This document shows positions 1 through 6,846 of a stretch of DNA of 12,109 bases, piece after piece. The translations under genes were made by a program, and so were the position numbers. Each line of letters starts with the position of its first letter. Position 1 is the stretch's first letter. This stretch comes from Campylobacteraceae bacterium (lineage in GTDB: Bacteria > Campylobacterota > Campylobacteria > Campylobacterales > Sulfurospirillaceae), in the NCBI GenBank assembly GCA_019162915.1, contig JAFLKZ010000135.1, positions 6,294-18,402 on the forward strand, in the 5' to 3' direction. The notes under the pieces were generated by a model. The model worked only from the letters and a program-made list of their open reading frames with translations, was not told where the DNA came from and did not search any database.

Positions 1-1
1 T

Positions 2-85
2 GAGCTTGTTAATACTACACAAACAGAGTTATACAAAGAAGCCGAGATTCTTCTTACTCAAAAAAAGAATCTCTATCTTCTGTAA
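2..85 (+). CDS. C-terminal tail of an unidentified plus-strand protein (partial, 5' end outside window)
   Basis: An open frame enters from the left edge and ends at TAA (83-85), giving 27 residues. It starts ELVNTTQTELYKEA and ends NLYLL, polar and probably helical. I do not recognise the family from so short a tail. It is supported as a real 3' end mainly by position: its stop codon lies directly against the stop codon (86-88) of the convergent minus-strand nnrS-like gene, leaving no intergenic base, which fits a compact convergent gene pair. The chance of a random open frame of this length is considerable, so confidence is modest. Confidence 0.4.
   Translation, partial: ELVNTTQTELYKEAEILLTQKKNLYLL
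44..73. terminator. Inverted repeat at the convergent gene ends, possible bidirectional terminator hairpin
   Basis: GAGATTCTT (44-52) and AAGAATCTC (65-73) form a perfect 9-bp stem with a 12-nt loop. It sits just inside the 3' end of the plus-strand fragment and just beyond the stop of the minus-strand nnrS-like gene. Neither strand has a T-tract directly after the stem; the nearest plus-strand T-run is at 94-100. It is therefore an atypical intrinsic terminator at best. It could halt or stabilise both convergent transcripts, which is inference. Confidence 0.3.
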
Positions 86-1312
86 TTAATTAATTTTTTT
101 CCCATTAATAAGAACGGGTGCATAGTAATAGCCCCATAAACCAAATAAAAGAAGCCAAAGGCTTATCGACAAATCAAAAGTCCATAAGGCATTGATATCA
201 AAACCCATCACTAATGAGTAAATAATTCTTGCTACTAATGCTATCTGCGTTAAAATAAAAATAAATTTTGTAAAACGATTAGCATAAGGTGGCTGACTAG
301 AATGTCCAAGCGCAATTCTTGTACCAAATCCTATAAGAATAGTAGTCAAAAAACCTAATGCTAAGAAATGTGTATCCATATAAACTAAATAAACACCAAA
401 ATAATACTCACAAAGCTTTCCAATAGCGCCTAAAAAAAGTCCTATCGGTAGCCAAAATAATGCGAGATGTAAAATCCATAAAATAGCAGGTGAACTAAAA
501 ATCGGTAATTTCCATCGTAAAAACTCTTTGAATAGTACTAGGGAAAGAATTAAATCAACTCCTGTTTCGAGTCCATAAAATGTAAAAATAATACAAAAAA
601 CCTTTACACTCAATATACCAAAAACGATAGGCACAAATTTAGGGGTTCTTTGAATTTGCACATGTGAAAAGAAGGGAATCATTCTTGTTGCAACCGTAAA
701 TGTTAAAAAGATAATATAGAGGTAAAACCCGCTGGCATGGGCAATATCGTACCAATAAATATGAATATCTGCGATATCTAAAAAGAAACCTATAAAGAAA
801 ACAAAGTGTGAAAAAAGTCCTATAAAATGGGCAACTAAAATCCAAAAAGGATCTTTTTTGATAGGTGATTTACCATTTTCATAGATAACGTAGAGTTGAT
901 AAATACTAAAACTATGGGCAAGTAAGAGTATTCCTGCGCCACTTAAAAAGAGTATATTCGAAGTAAAAACTCCTATGGTAAATAACAATGCTCCTATTTC
1001 ATAAGCACTAAAAATAGCAATATAAACTCTTTTTGATACCATGGAACTTGCACAAAATCTTGGAAATGTTGTCAATAAAAAGCCATGAAAAAACTGGCTA
1101 AAAACGATAAAAATCAAAGAATAGACATGAAAATATAAAGGGCTTACATGTAAAGAAAAAACGCCCTTGAAACCAAGCATAAAAACAATCATCGATACAA
1201 TTGCCCAAACAATGCCAAAAAGAAAAAAAGGCTGGTGGGGTTGTGAGAGAAAATAGTTTTGTTTAACTACAGGTTTGACTTGTTTTGGTGGATGAATCGT
1301 AAATGGTTGCAT
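86..1312 (-). CDS. nnrS: NnrS family membrane protein (nitric oxide / nitrosative stress response)
   Basis: This 408-residue polytopic inner-membrane protein has about twelve hydrophobic segments covering nearly its whole length. NnrS-family landmarks are visible: HQPFFLFG near residue 26, a His/Pro/Phe-rich HGFLLTTFPRF at 76, RMIPFF at 210, and TRIALGHSSQPP at 331-342, which resembles the family's R-x-A-L-G-H-x-x-x-P signature. Characterised NnrS proteins bind heme and copper and protect against nitric oxide in nitrate- or nitrite-respiring bacteria. Length is normal for the family. ATG at 1312 follows a GGAA Shine-Dalgarno with a 4-nt gap. The gene lies 15 bp after the tauE-like gene and is the last of the operon, so it probably depends on read-through or an unseen promoter. 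I saw no NnrR/FNR-like site upstream. The symbol is family-level only; the exact ligand and function are not shown by sequence. Confidence 0.87.
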   Translation of the reverse strand: MQPFTIHPPKQVKPVVKQNYFLSQPHQPFFLFGIVWAIVSMIVFMLGFKGVFSLHVSPLYFHVYSLIFIVFSQFFHGFLLTTFPRFCASSMVSKRVYIAIFSAYEIGALLFTIGVFTSNILFLSGAGILLLAHSFSIYQLYVIYENGKSPIKKDPFWILVAHFIGLFSHFVFFIGFFLDIADIHIYWYDIAHASGFYLYIIFLTFTVATRMIPFFSHVQIQRTPKFVPIVFGILSVKVFCIIFTFYGLETGVDLILSLVLFKEFLRWKLPIFSSPAILWILHLALFWLPIGLFLGAIGKLCEYYFGVYLVYMDTHFLALGFLTTILIGFGTRIALGHSSQPPYANRFTKFIFILTQIALVARIIYSLVMGFDINALWTFDLSISLWLLLFGLWGYYYAPVLINGKKIN

Positions 1313-1327
1313 TATGTTCCTAAAATA

Positions 1328-2068
1328 TTAAAATAACGAGAATACGAGATAAAAAGACAAAATCCAAAGGGTGACATTGAGCACTTTTTTGTATAACTTT
1401 TCATCAATTTTATCTTGAATTTTACTTCCTATAAAAAAGCCAAAAAGAGCTACAAATACTAAGGGGATTATGAGCAATAAATTATCTGCATTAAAATTTC
1501 CATTAAACCCAAAAATTGCAACTTGGATAAACTTATTGGCAATAAAACAAAAATTCATGACACCAATAGATTTTTTCTTCTCAAGTTTCAACTCTAAAAT
1601 CAAAATAATCAAAACAGGCACCATAAAATTAGCAATACCGCCTACGATACCACTTAAAAGCCCCATAATTATGATGACCATTGACGCGTGATTTTCCATA
1701 TAAGGAGCAAGCGAAATTTTAAAGCGTCCCCCATTAAGATACAGCAGGGTAACGAAAACTAAAACAAGCTTATAATAATCACTGTAAAAAACGACCAGTA
1801 TATTAGAGCCTATAAAACTTCCTACCAAAACGGAGAAAATAAGTTTTTTATACTCTTTCCAAATATCGATAAATGAGTTATTTCTTCGAATACTTGAACC
1901 ATTGACAATAATTGAAGGCAAAAGCGTATATAAAACTGCTTTTTTTAAGTCCATAAAAGTAGCCAAAAGAGGTGTAGCAATCATCGGAAAACCTAATCCT
2001 ATACTCCCATGCACAAAACCTGCAAGCAGTACAATCACTACTTCATAGAAAAAAACTTCGCTAATCAT
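1328..2068 (-). CDS. TauE/SafE family sulfite or anion exporter-like permease
   Basis: This 246-residue integral membrane protein has about seven or eight hydrophobic helices. Its N-terminal repeat contains GFVHGSIGLGFPMIATPLLA (residues 17-36), the G-x-x-x-G-x-G-x-P pattern of the TauE/SafE (DUF81) family. The second half repeats a similar Gly-rich segment, GLLSGIVGGIANFMVPVLI. Members are proposed exporters of sulfite, sulfoacetate or other organosulfur anions, but most have no tested substrate, so none is assigned here. ATG at 2068 overlaps the 3' end of ribD by 8 bp, and only a poor A-rich leader precedes it, so translation is probably coupled to ribD. It lies 15 bp ahead of nnrS. Context (riboflavin upstream, NnrS downstream) does not identify the cargo. 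Confidence 0.85.
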   Translation of the reverse strand: MISEVFFYEVVIVLLAGFVHGSIGLGFPMIATPLLATFMDLKKAVLYTLLPSIIVNGSSIRRNNSFIDIWKEYKKLIFSVLVGSFIGSNILVVFYSDYYKLVLVFVTLLYLNGGRFKISLAPYMENHASMVIIIMGLLSGIVGGIANFMVPVLIILILELKLEKKKSIGVMNFCFIANKFIQVAIFGFNGNFNADNLLLIIPLVFVALFGFFIGSKIQDKIDEKLYKKVLNVTLWILSFYLVFSLF

Positions 2069-3074
2069 CTTTTTTATACCATGTCATCGTATCTTCGCCT
2101 ATTTTCTGAGAAAAAACCTCTCTTAAATGTGATGGTAAAACGATGCCTTGCCCCCCTTTGAAATGTGGGGAGCGAAAGATTAAATACCACGCTACACTTT
2201 TACTCATTGCATCTAACATATTTTGTCCACCTTCAATCATCACGCATTTAAAATTGTTGAGTTTTTCAAGTGACTTTTCAATCACAACGCTACGATTTTC
2301 AACACTAAAAAGAGGGATAGTTAGATCAAAATCTTTTCTTTTTGAATAAATCAAGACATTAGGTGCTTTTCCATGACACAATCTTGAATCAAGAATTGGT
2401 CTATCGATTCGTACTGTACTTCCACCAATGACGAGTAAATCGCAATTATTTCGTAATTCATGGACTTTTTTTCGTGATGCCAAAGAGGTGATAATACCCT
2501 CACCCGCTACTCCATTATGACTCAATCCTATTTTAAAAAAAATAAATGGCTTATTTTGTTGCCACGTCAAAAAAGGAGAAAGCAACTCGTCACATTCTTT
2601 TTTTAAAACACCAAATACCACTTCAATACCATGCTCTTGCAAAAATGCCCCACCACCTTTGGCATTTTGGGTTAAATCAGATGAGCCAATCACTACTTTT
2701 TTAAAGCCAAGCTCTTTGATAAGATGCGAACAAGGTGGAGTTTTACCGTAATGGTTGCACGGTTCGAGCGTTACATGTAAAGTGAGATTGTGAAAAATAT
2801 CCTGGTGATTTTCTTTTAGAAAAGTATGGATTTGTGCAGAATTTTTGATAGACTCTATGCTTGTATCACCTGTTAGTTTGATATAAGCTTGTTTGATGAC
2901 TTCAACTTCGGCATGAGGAAACCCAGCTTTTTGATGTGCTGCAACGGCAATTTCTTGACCGTATACATCGCTTATCACAGCACCAACGGCAGGATTGGGG
3001 AAAGTTAACCCTTGAAAAGACCAAGCTTCATCAAGAGCTAACTGCATTAAAGCGTTATCGCTATGCGCTACCAT
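2061..3074 (-). CDS. ribD: Bifunctional riboflavin biosynthesis deaminase/reductase RibD
   Basis: RibD deaminates the pyrimidine intermediate made by GTP cyclohydrolase II and then reduces its ribose side chain, the second and third steps of riboflavin synthesis in the cytosol. The deaminase domain (about residues 5-150) has the zinc site H54-A55-E56 and PC(106)NHYGKTPPC(115). The reductase domain (about 175-337) shows GGSTVRIDRPILDSR (217-231) and IEGG (280-283), matching NADPH- and substrate-binding motifs. Length, 337 residues, is normal or slightly short. A stretch of about 25-30 residues between HAE and the TLEPC strand (roughly 66-95) is longer than in textbook RibD. ATG at 3074 overlaps the rimP stop by 7 bp, and the next gene overlaps ribD by 8 bp, so it is embedded in the operon. 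Both catalytic halves look intact. Confidence 0.94.
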   Translation of the reverse strand: MVAHSDNALMQLALDEAWSFQGLTFPNPAVGAVISDVYGQEIAVAAHQKAGFPHAEVEVIKQAYIKLTGDTSIESIKNSAQIHTFLKENHQDIFHNLTLHVTLEPCNHYGKTPPCSHLIKELGFKKVVIGSSDLTQNAKGGGAFLQEHGIEVVFGVLKKECDELLSPFLTWQQNKPFIFFKIGLSHNGVAGEGIITSLASRKKVHELRNNCDLLVIGGSTVRIDRPILDSRLCHGKAPNVLIYSKRKDFDLTIPLFSVENRSVVIEKSLEKLNNFKCVMIEGGQNMLDAMSKSVAWYLIFRSPHFKGGQGIVLPSHLREVFSQKIGEDTMTWYKKDD

Positions 3075-3499
3075 TCAAAATAAGTTCTTGCTTTTTCTAT
3101 ATCACTTAGAGCAATAGTCATTTTTTCATTATTGTCTAAAATTATCACGATGTTATCGCCATTAAAAGCGTCAAGTGTTGCAATAATCTTTTCTTTATTA
3201 TTTAATTTTATCTTTATTTTATCACCGATTGAAGAGAGATAATGCTCTGGCTTAGTGAGTTTACGCTCAATTCCAGGAGAGCTAATCTCTAGCAAATACT
3301 CACCTTCCAAGGGTGGTTCAACATCAAAAATAGGCGATAAAATTCTACTTACATGAGCACATTTATCAAGGGTGATTCCCTCTTTTGAAGTAATATAAAT
3401 TCTAAAAATTCTTCGATCAAATTCACTTGTTACTTCAGTATCATATAATGAAACACCGCACGCTTCAAGGATTTTAACAATATTTTCATTATCAGTCAT
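3068..3499 (-). CDS. rimP: Ribosome maturation factor RimP
   Basis: RimP (YhbC/DUF150 family) helps mature the 30S ribosomal subunit. The 143-residue product is close to the usual 140-155. The N-terminal alpha/beta domain (about 1-75) includes the typical FRIYITSKEGITLDKCAHVSR stretch, which matches the family pattern of a short beta strand followed by 'I(T/S)LDDC...SR', and the hallmark YLLEISSPGIERKL (68-81). The C-terminal SH3-like barrel begins near residue 90. ATG at 3499 has a clear GGAG Shine-Dalgarno 6 nt upstream, placed inside the end of rbfA. The gene overlaps rbfA by 8 bp and ribD by 7 bp. In many bacteria rimP heads a rimP-nusA-ylxR-infB operon; here it instead follows rbfA and no nusA is present, the order I recall for Campylobacterota. 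Confidence 0.93.
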   Translation of the reverse strand: MTDNENIVKILEACGVSLYDTEVTSEFDRRIFRIYITSKEGITLDKCAHVSRILSPIFDVEPPLEGEYLLEISSPGIERKLTKPEHYLSSIGDKIKIKLNNKEKIIATLDAFNGDNIVIILDNNEKMTIALSDIEKARTYFEW

Positions 3500-3866
3500 T
3501 GTTGTCTCCTTTTTTCAATTCTTTTTCAATTTTAGCAAATAAATGGTCTATTTTATTTTGTTTTTCTAAACTATCATCAAATTTAAACGTAAAGTTAGGA
3601 CATCTAAACCAACCCTCCGTCTGCATACAATGATTTTGGATATGTCGTTTGACTTTTTCAAGATGAGAAAGAATATAACCTTTTTCTTTTTCATCGTACA
3701 TCATTTTATCGAGATAAACGATAGCATCGTATTTTCCACGACTACACTCAACTTCAGTTACACATAACCCTTTGAGCATCTCATCACTTAATGTAGAGAG
3801 AGCCTCAGGAATAAGCTCTCGTAGAACACTCTGTGTTCTTTGGATTTTTATACTTTTGTCCATCAT
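3492..3866 (-). CDS. rbfA: 30S ribosome-binding factor RbfA
   Basis: RbfA is a small KH-fold protein that binds immature 30S subunits and supports 16S rRNA 5'-end processing and cold adaptation. The 124-residue product is of normal family length. It shows an N-terminal helix (RTQSVLRELIPEALSTL, from residue 10), then a beta strand VTEVECSRGKYDAIVYLD (36-53), and a helix ending in HLEKVKRHIQNHC before the last strand. The sequence diverges from enterobacterial RbfA, but its place after infB supports the call. Two tandem ATG codons lie at 3866 and 3863. The first forms an ATGA overlap with the infB stop (3863-3866). No strong Shine-Dalgarno precedes either, so re-initiation by ribosomes finishing infB is likely. 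Confidence 0.88.
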   Translation of the reverse strand: MMDKSIKIQRTQSVLRELIPEALSTLSDEMLKGLCVTEVECSRGKYDAIVYLDKMMYDEKEKGYILSHLEKVKRHIQNHCMQTEGWFRCPNFTFKFDDSLEKQNKIDHLFAKIEKELKKGDNND

Positions 3867-6562
3867 AGTTTTGCTTTTTCTTGAACCTCTTTAAAGCTTT
3901 CGATAAAGTCGCCAACTTTCATCTCACTAAATCCTTCGATTCCTACGCCACATTCATAGCCCTTACCGACTTCTTTAACGTCATCTTTAAATCGTTTAAG
4001 AGAAGAAACAGTACCTTCATAGACGATAACACCATCACGAATAACTCTCATCTTAACACCACGATTAATCGTACCATCAGTTACAATACAGCCCGCAATA
4101 AAGCCTAGTTTTGGTACAGAGAATACTTCACGTACGAGTGCTTGACCCATGTTTTCTTCTCTCATAACAGGAGCCATCATACCCGTAACTAATCCGGTTA
4201 CGTCATCAATCAAATCATAAATTACATTGTAAGTTCTAATTTCAACCCCAAAATTCTTTGCTTTTTCTTTAACAATACCCGTTGGTCTCACATGAAAACC
4301 AAGAATAACGCAGTTTGAACTTGCACTTGCCATAGCAACATCACTCTCAGTAATACCACCAATACCAGCACTAATAATATTAACTTTAGTTTCTGAATTT
4401 CTAATTTTTTCTAAACTACCTTTAATAGCTTCAAGGCTACCTTGAACATCTGCTTTAATAATGACAGGAAGTGTTTTTAAAGCACCCTCGGCAATCATTT
4501 CAGTCAAGTCATCTAAACTTACTTTGGTTGTTTTTGAAAGTTCTTTTTGACGCAAGTATTCTGCTTTTTTCTTCGCATACTCTCTTGCAATTTTTTCTGA
4601 TTTTACACTAACTAGCGTTTCACCAGCGCCTGGAGCTTCACTAAGTCCCAATACAACGACTGGCTCGCCTGGTTTTGCTTCTTTAATAGAGTTACCTAAA
4701 TCATCTAAAAGTGCTTTAACTTTACCAAATGCGACACCCGCTAAAACAATATCACCCACTCTAATCGTACCATCTTCAACAACTACGGTAGCAACTGTTC
4801 CTCTACCTTTTTCAAGTGAGCTTTCAATAACGGTTGCTTTTACATCTCTGCTTGGGTCTGCTTTCAATTCTAAAAGATCTGCTTGAAGAAGAATAACCTC
4901 TAATAGTGAATCAATACCCATACCTGTTTTCGCAGATACATGTACAAACTCAGTTTCTCCACCCCATTCTACTGGTGTAAGTCCAAGGTCTGCAAGTTGT
5001 GCTTTAACCAAATCTGGATTTGCAGCTTCTCTATCCATCTTATTAACGGCGATAACAATTGGCACGCCAGCAGCTTTTGCATGCTCTACGGCTTCTTTAG
5101 TTTGAGGCTTAACGCCATCATCAGCAGCAACGACAACGATAACGATATCCGTAACTTTAGCCCCACGAGAACGCATCTCGCTAAAAGCTTCGTGACCAGG
5201 AGTATCGATAAATGTAATGTTTCTACCGTTTTTTTGCACCATATAAGCACCAACATGCTGAGTAATTCCACCCGCTTCACCTGCGGCTACTTTTGCACTT
5301 CTAATATAATCTAAAAGTGAAGTTTTACCATGATCAACGTGTCCCATAATGGTGATAACAGGCGCTCGCTCTACTAAATTTTGCTCGTCTAAACCTTCTT
5401 CATCGTCATAAGCTTTTACGTAGTCAAATGCATCTTGATTATTGACTGTTGTAACATCAACACCAAAGGTTTCAGCTAAAATTTCGATAGAGTCTTTGTC
5501 TAAAAAGTCATTTTTAGTAAACATAACGCCTAAGGCAAAAAGCTCTTTAATAATATCACTTGATGGTCTATTGATTTTTTCTGCAAACTCATAAACTCTA
5601 ATTTCTTCTGGAATTTCTATGGCACTAACTTGTACACTTTCTGTCATAGCCGTAGGTCGTCTTCTTCGTCTTCTTCCAACTCTTTGGATACCTTGCATTA
5701 CAAAATTAGTTTTTTTGGTTGTTCTGATTTGTGCAGGGTCGATTTGCTTTTTCTTTTTAGCATCATCATTATTAATATGTAATCCAATATTTAAATCAGG
5801 AAGAACGATAACGCCTTCATCATCAGAATCTATATGAATATCGCCCATTTCAATATTTAAAGCTATATCTAATTTTTCCGTTGTTGTTTTTTTCTCAGCA
5901 GGATTTTTCTTTACTTTCTTTTTTTTCTTTTGAAGTTCAGCCATAGCTGTAGATGAAAAAACTGATTCCATAGTTCTAGGCTTACTCTGTGCTGAAAAAT
6001 ATGTAGATTCACTTGTTTTGTTTTCTACTTCGATTTCTTTGACTTCAGGTCTTTTCTTCTTAACGATTACTAAACCTCTACGTTTTCGAACATTTGTAGA
6101 ATCAAATTTTTCATCAACTTCTTTATTTTCTTCCGTAACCACTTCTGCATCTTTTTCGATTAAAGGTGTCACGACAACATTTTCTTCTTTAGGAACCACT
6201 AGAACCTCTGGGTTTTTATCTTCAACACTATCTTTTTCTTTTTCTTTAAGTGTTTTAGTCTTCAAGTCGCCCATCAATTCGTTAGATTTCTCAACTTTAG
6301 GCTCAACTTTGACTTCAACTTTCATTTCCACTTTTGGGGCTTCAACTTTTTTGATTTGCGGAGCTTGAACTTCGAGTGAAGGTTTGGCAGCTTGAACATT
6401 TTCTCCCATGAGTACATAATTCATTAATTTTTCAGCATCTTCTGTACTAATTGAGCTTGATGCTGCTTTAACATCAAGTCCCATGCCCATTGCTTTTTCT
6501 ATGACATCTTTACTTTTCATTCCGAGTTCTTTAGCTATTTCGTTTATTCGAACCTTATCCAT
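3863..6562 (-). CDS. infB: Translation initiation factor IF-2
   Basis: IF-2 is the GTPase that brings initiator fMet-tRNA to the 30S subunit and promotes 50S joining. The 899-residue product has an N-terminal IF2_N module (about 1-50, KVRINEIAKELGMKSKDV). A long charged Lys/Glu/Val-rich linker follows, ending in a GRRRRRRP cluster, then a second IF2_N module (RVYEFAEKINRPSSDIIKEL). The G domain shows G1 GHVDHGK at 407, G2 GGITQHVGAY, G3 DTPGH at 453, G4 NKMD at 507 and G5 SAK. Domains II-IV extend to the end with nothing missing. An in-frame TTG at 6571 would add three residues, but it lies 1 nt from the AAGGAG ribosome site at 6573-6578. ATG at 6562, 10 nt away, is the better start and gives an 8-bp overlap with ylxR. 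It overlaps rbfA by 4 bp. Confidence 0.97.
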   Translation of the reverse strand: MDKVRINEIAKELGMKSKDVIEKAMGMGLDVKAASSSISTEDAEKLMNYVLMGENVQAAKPSLEVQAPQIKKVEAPKVEMKVEVKVEPKVEKSNELMGDLKTKTLKEKEKDSVEDKNPEVLVVPKEENVVVTPLIEKDAEVVTEENKEVDEKFDSTNVRKRRGLVIVKKKRPEVKEIEVENKTSESTYFSAQSKPRTMESVFSSTAMAELQKKKKKVKKNPAEKKTTTEKLDIALNIEMGDIHIDSDDEGVIVLPDLNIGLHINNDDAKKKKQIDPAQIRTTKKTNFVMQGIQRVGRRRRRRPTAMTESVQVSAIEIPEEIRVYEFAEKINRPSSDIIKELFALGVMFTKNDFLDKDSIEILAETFGVDVTTVNNQDAFDYVKAYDDEEGLDEQNLVERAPVITIMGHVDHGKTSLLDYIRSAKVAAGEAGGITQHVGAYMVQKNGRNITFIDTPGHEAFSEMRSRGAKVTDIVIVVVAADDGVKPQTKEAVEHAKAAGVPIVIAVNKMDREAANPDLVKAQLADLGLTPVEWGGETEFVHVSAKTGMGIDSLLEVILLQADLLELKADPSRDVKATVIESSLEKGRGTVATVVVEDGTIRVGDIVLAGVAFGKVKALLDDLGNSIKEAKPGEPVVVLGLSEAPGAGETLVSVKSEKIAREYAKKKAEYLRQKELSKTTKVSLDDLTEMIAEGALKTLPVIIKADVQGSLEAIKGSLEKIRNSETKVNIISAGIGGITESDVAMASASSNCVILGFHVRPTGIVKEKAKNFGVEIRTYNVIYDLIDDVTGLVTGMMAPVMREENMGQALVREVFSVPKLGFIAGCIVTDGTINRGVKMRVIRDGVIVYEGTVSSLKRFKDDVKEVGKGYECGVGIEGFSEMKVGDFIESFKEVQEKAKL
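6291..6350 (-). repeat. Degenerate short repeats coding the Lys/Glu/Val linker of IF-2
   Basis: The infB linker here is written with recurring TTCAACTTT/TTCAACTTTG-like units on the plus strand, coding repeated V-E-x-K-V-E steps (KVEAPKVEMKVEVKVEPKVEK, roughly residues 71-92). Such low-complexity linkers between IF-2 N-terminal modules vary in length between species, and imperfect repeats of this kind are a plausible source of slippage. The boundaries are approximate. Confidence 0.45.
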
Positions 6563-6806
6563 CCGTACCAATCTCCTTAAAAATTATCCCAAATTCCATC
6601 ATATTCTTGTGATTTGTTTTGCATTTATTGTTTAATATTTTGACAAGCTTTTTTTCATTCTTTGTGATACACGCATCGCAGATATAAAAGCTTCTTCCAA
6701 CTTTTGAAAACGCTATGAGTTTTCCCTTTTCGCTTTGCAATCTTTTTAGATTTTCCTGCAAATATCTTTCTCGGCAGATAATGCACATTCGTATAGGTTT
6801 ACTCAT
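6555..6806 (-). CDS. ylxR: YlxR/DUF448 family RNA-binding protein
   Basis: This small 83-residue basic protein belongs to the YlxR (DUF448) family, usually encoded directly before infB as it is here. Family features seen are R-M-C-I-I-C-R at residues 6-12, GKLIAFSKVGRSFYIC (28-43) matching the G-R-x-x-Y-x-C core, and a second CxxC (C43, C46) beside the first (C8, C11). YlxR is an RNA-binding protein; in Bacillus subtilis the homologue has been reported to interact with RNase P, which cannot be judged for this one. ATG at 6806 has a GGGA Shine-Dalgarno-like stretch 4-5 nt upstream. The gene starts 34 bp after thrB, the widest gap in the train below the DHH gene, and its stop overlaps infB by 8 bp. 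Confidence 0.88.
   Translation of the reverse strand: MSKPIRMCIICRERYLQENLKRLQSEKGKLIAFSKVGRSFYICDACITKNEKKLVKILNNKCKTNHKNMMEFGIIFKEIGTDG
6573..6578 (-). promoter_or_regulatory. Ribosome binding site of infB (decides the start)
   Basis: The minus strand reads AAGGAG here, inside the 3' end of ylxR. The ATG at 6562 is 10 nt downstream, whereas the alternative TTG at 6571 would be only 1 nt away and not usable. The site therefore favours the 899-residue form of IF-2. Confidence 0.75.
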
Positions 6807-6816
6807 TTTGTCCCTG

Positions 6817-6825
6817 ATTATACCA
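6817..6825 (-). promoter_or_regulatory. Candidate extended -10 promoter element before ylxR-infB
   Basis: The minus strand reads TGGTATAAT, a perfect extended -10 (TGn-TATAAT), in the 34-bp thrB/ylxR gap. No good -35 was seen, which is common for Campylobacterota sigma70 promoters. A transcript would begin about 6-8 nt after the -10, only about 4 nt before the ylxR ATG at 6806, so it would be almost leaderless for ylxR while serving infB normally. Chance occurrence in AT-rich DNA is possible. Confidence 0.45.
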
Positions 6826-6831
6826 AATTTT

Positions 6832-6846
6832 AGCTGTTTTTCAGCT
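6832..6846 (-). other. Short hairpin at the end of thrB
   Basis: AGCTG and CAGCT arms (6832-6836, 6842-6846) form a perfect 5-bp stem around a 5-nt homopolymer loop, overlapping the thrB stop codon (6841-6843). On the transcribed strand it is followed by AAAATTT, not a T-tract, so it is too weak to call a terminator. It may modestly affect read-through or RNA stability between thrB and ylxR. Confidence 0.25.

Noticed and set aside
2061..2080. A-run at the end of ribD as a programmed frameshift site into the tauE-like gene
   Set aside because: The ribD codons read AAA AAA G and the tauE-like frame is not the -1 frame, so a standard A-AAA-AAG shift would not fuse them; the normal 8-bp overlap with its own ATG explains the arrangement.
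4940..5314. Plus-strand open frame of 124 residues
   Set aside because: It is antisense to the highly conserved GTPase domain of infB, has odd composition and resembles no known protein.
6018..6368. Plus-strand open frame of 116 residues, Ser/Thr/Phe-rich
   Set aside because: It is the antisense reading of the Lys/Glu/Val-rich infB linker, and its low-complexity composition follows from that; it has no family resemblance and lies wholly inside a certain gene.
6832..6846. Rho-independent terminator between thrB and ylxR
   Set aside because: The stem is only 5 bp and no T-tract follows on the minus strand, so it was kept only as a weak hairpin.
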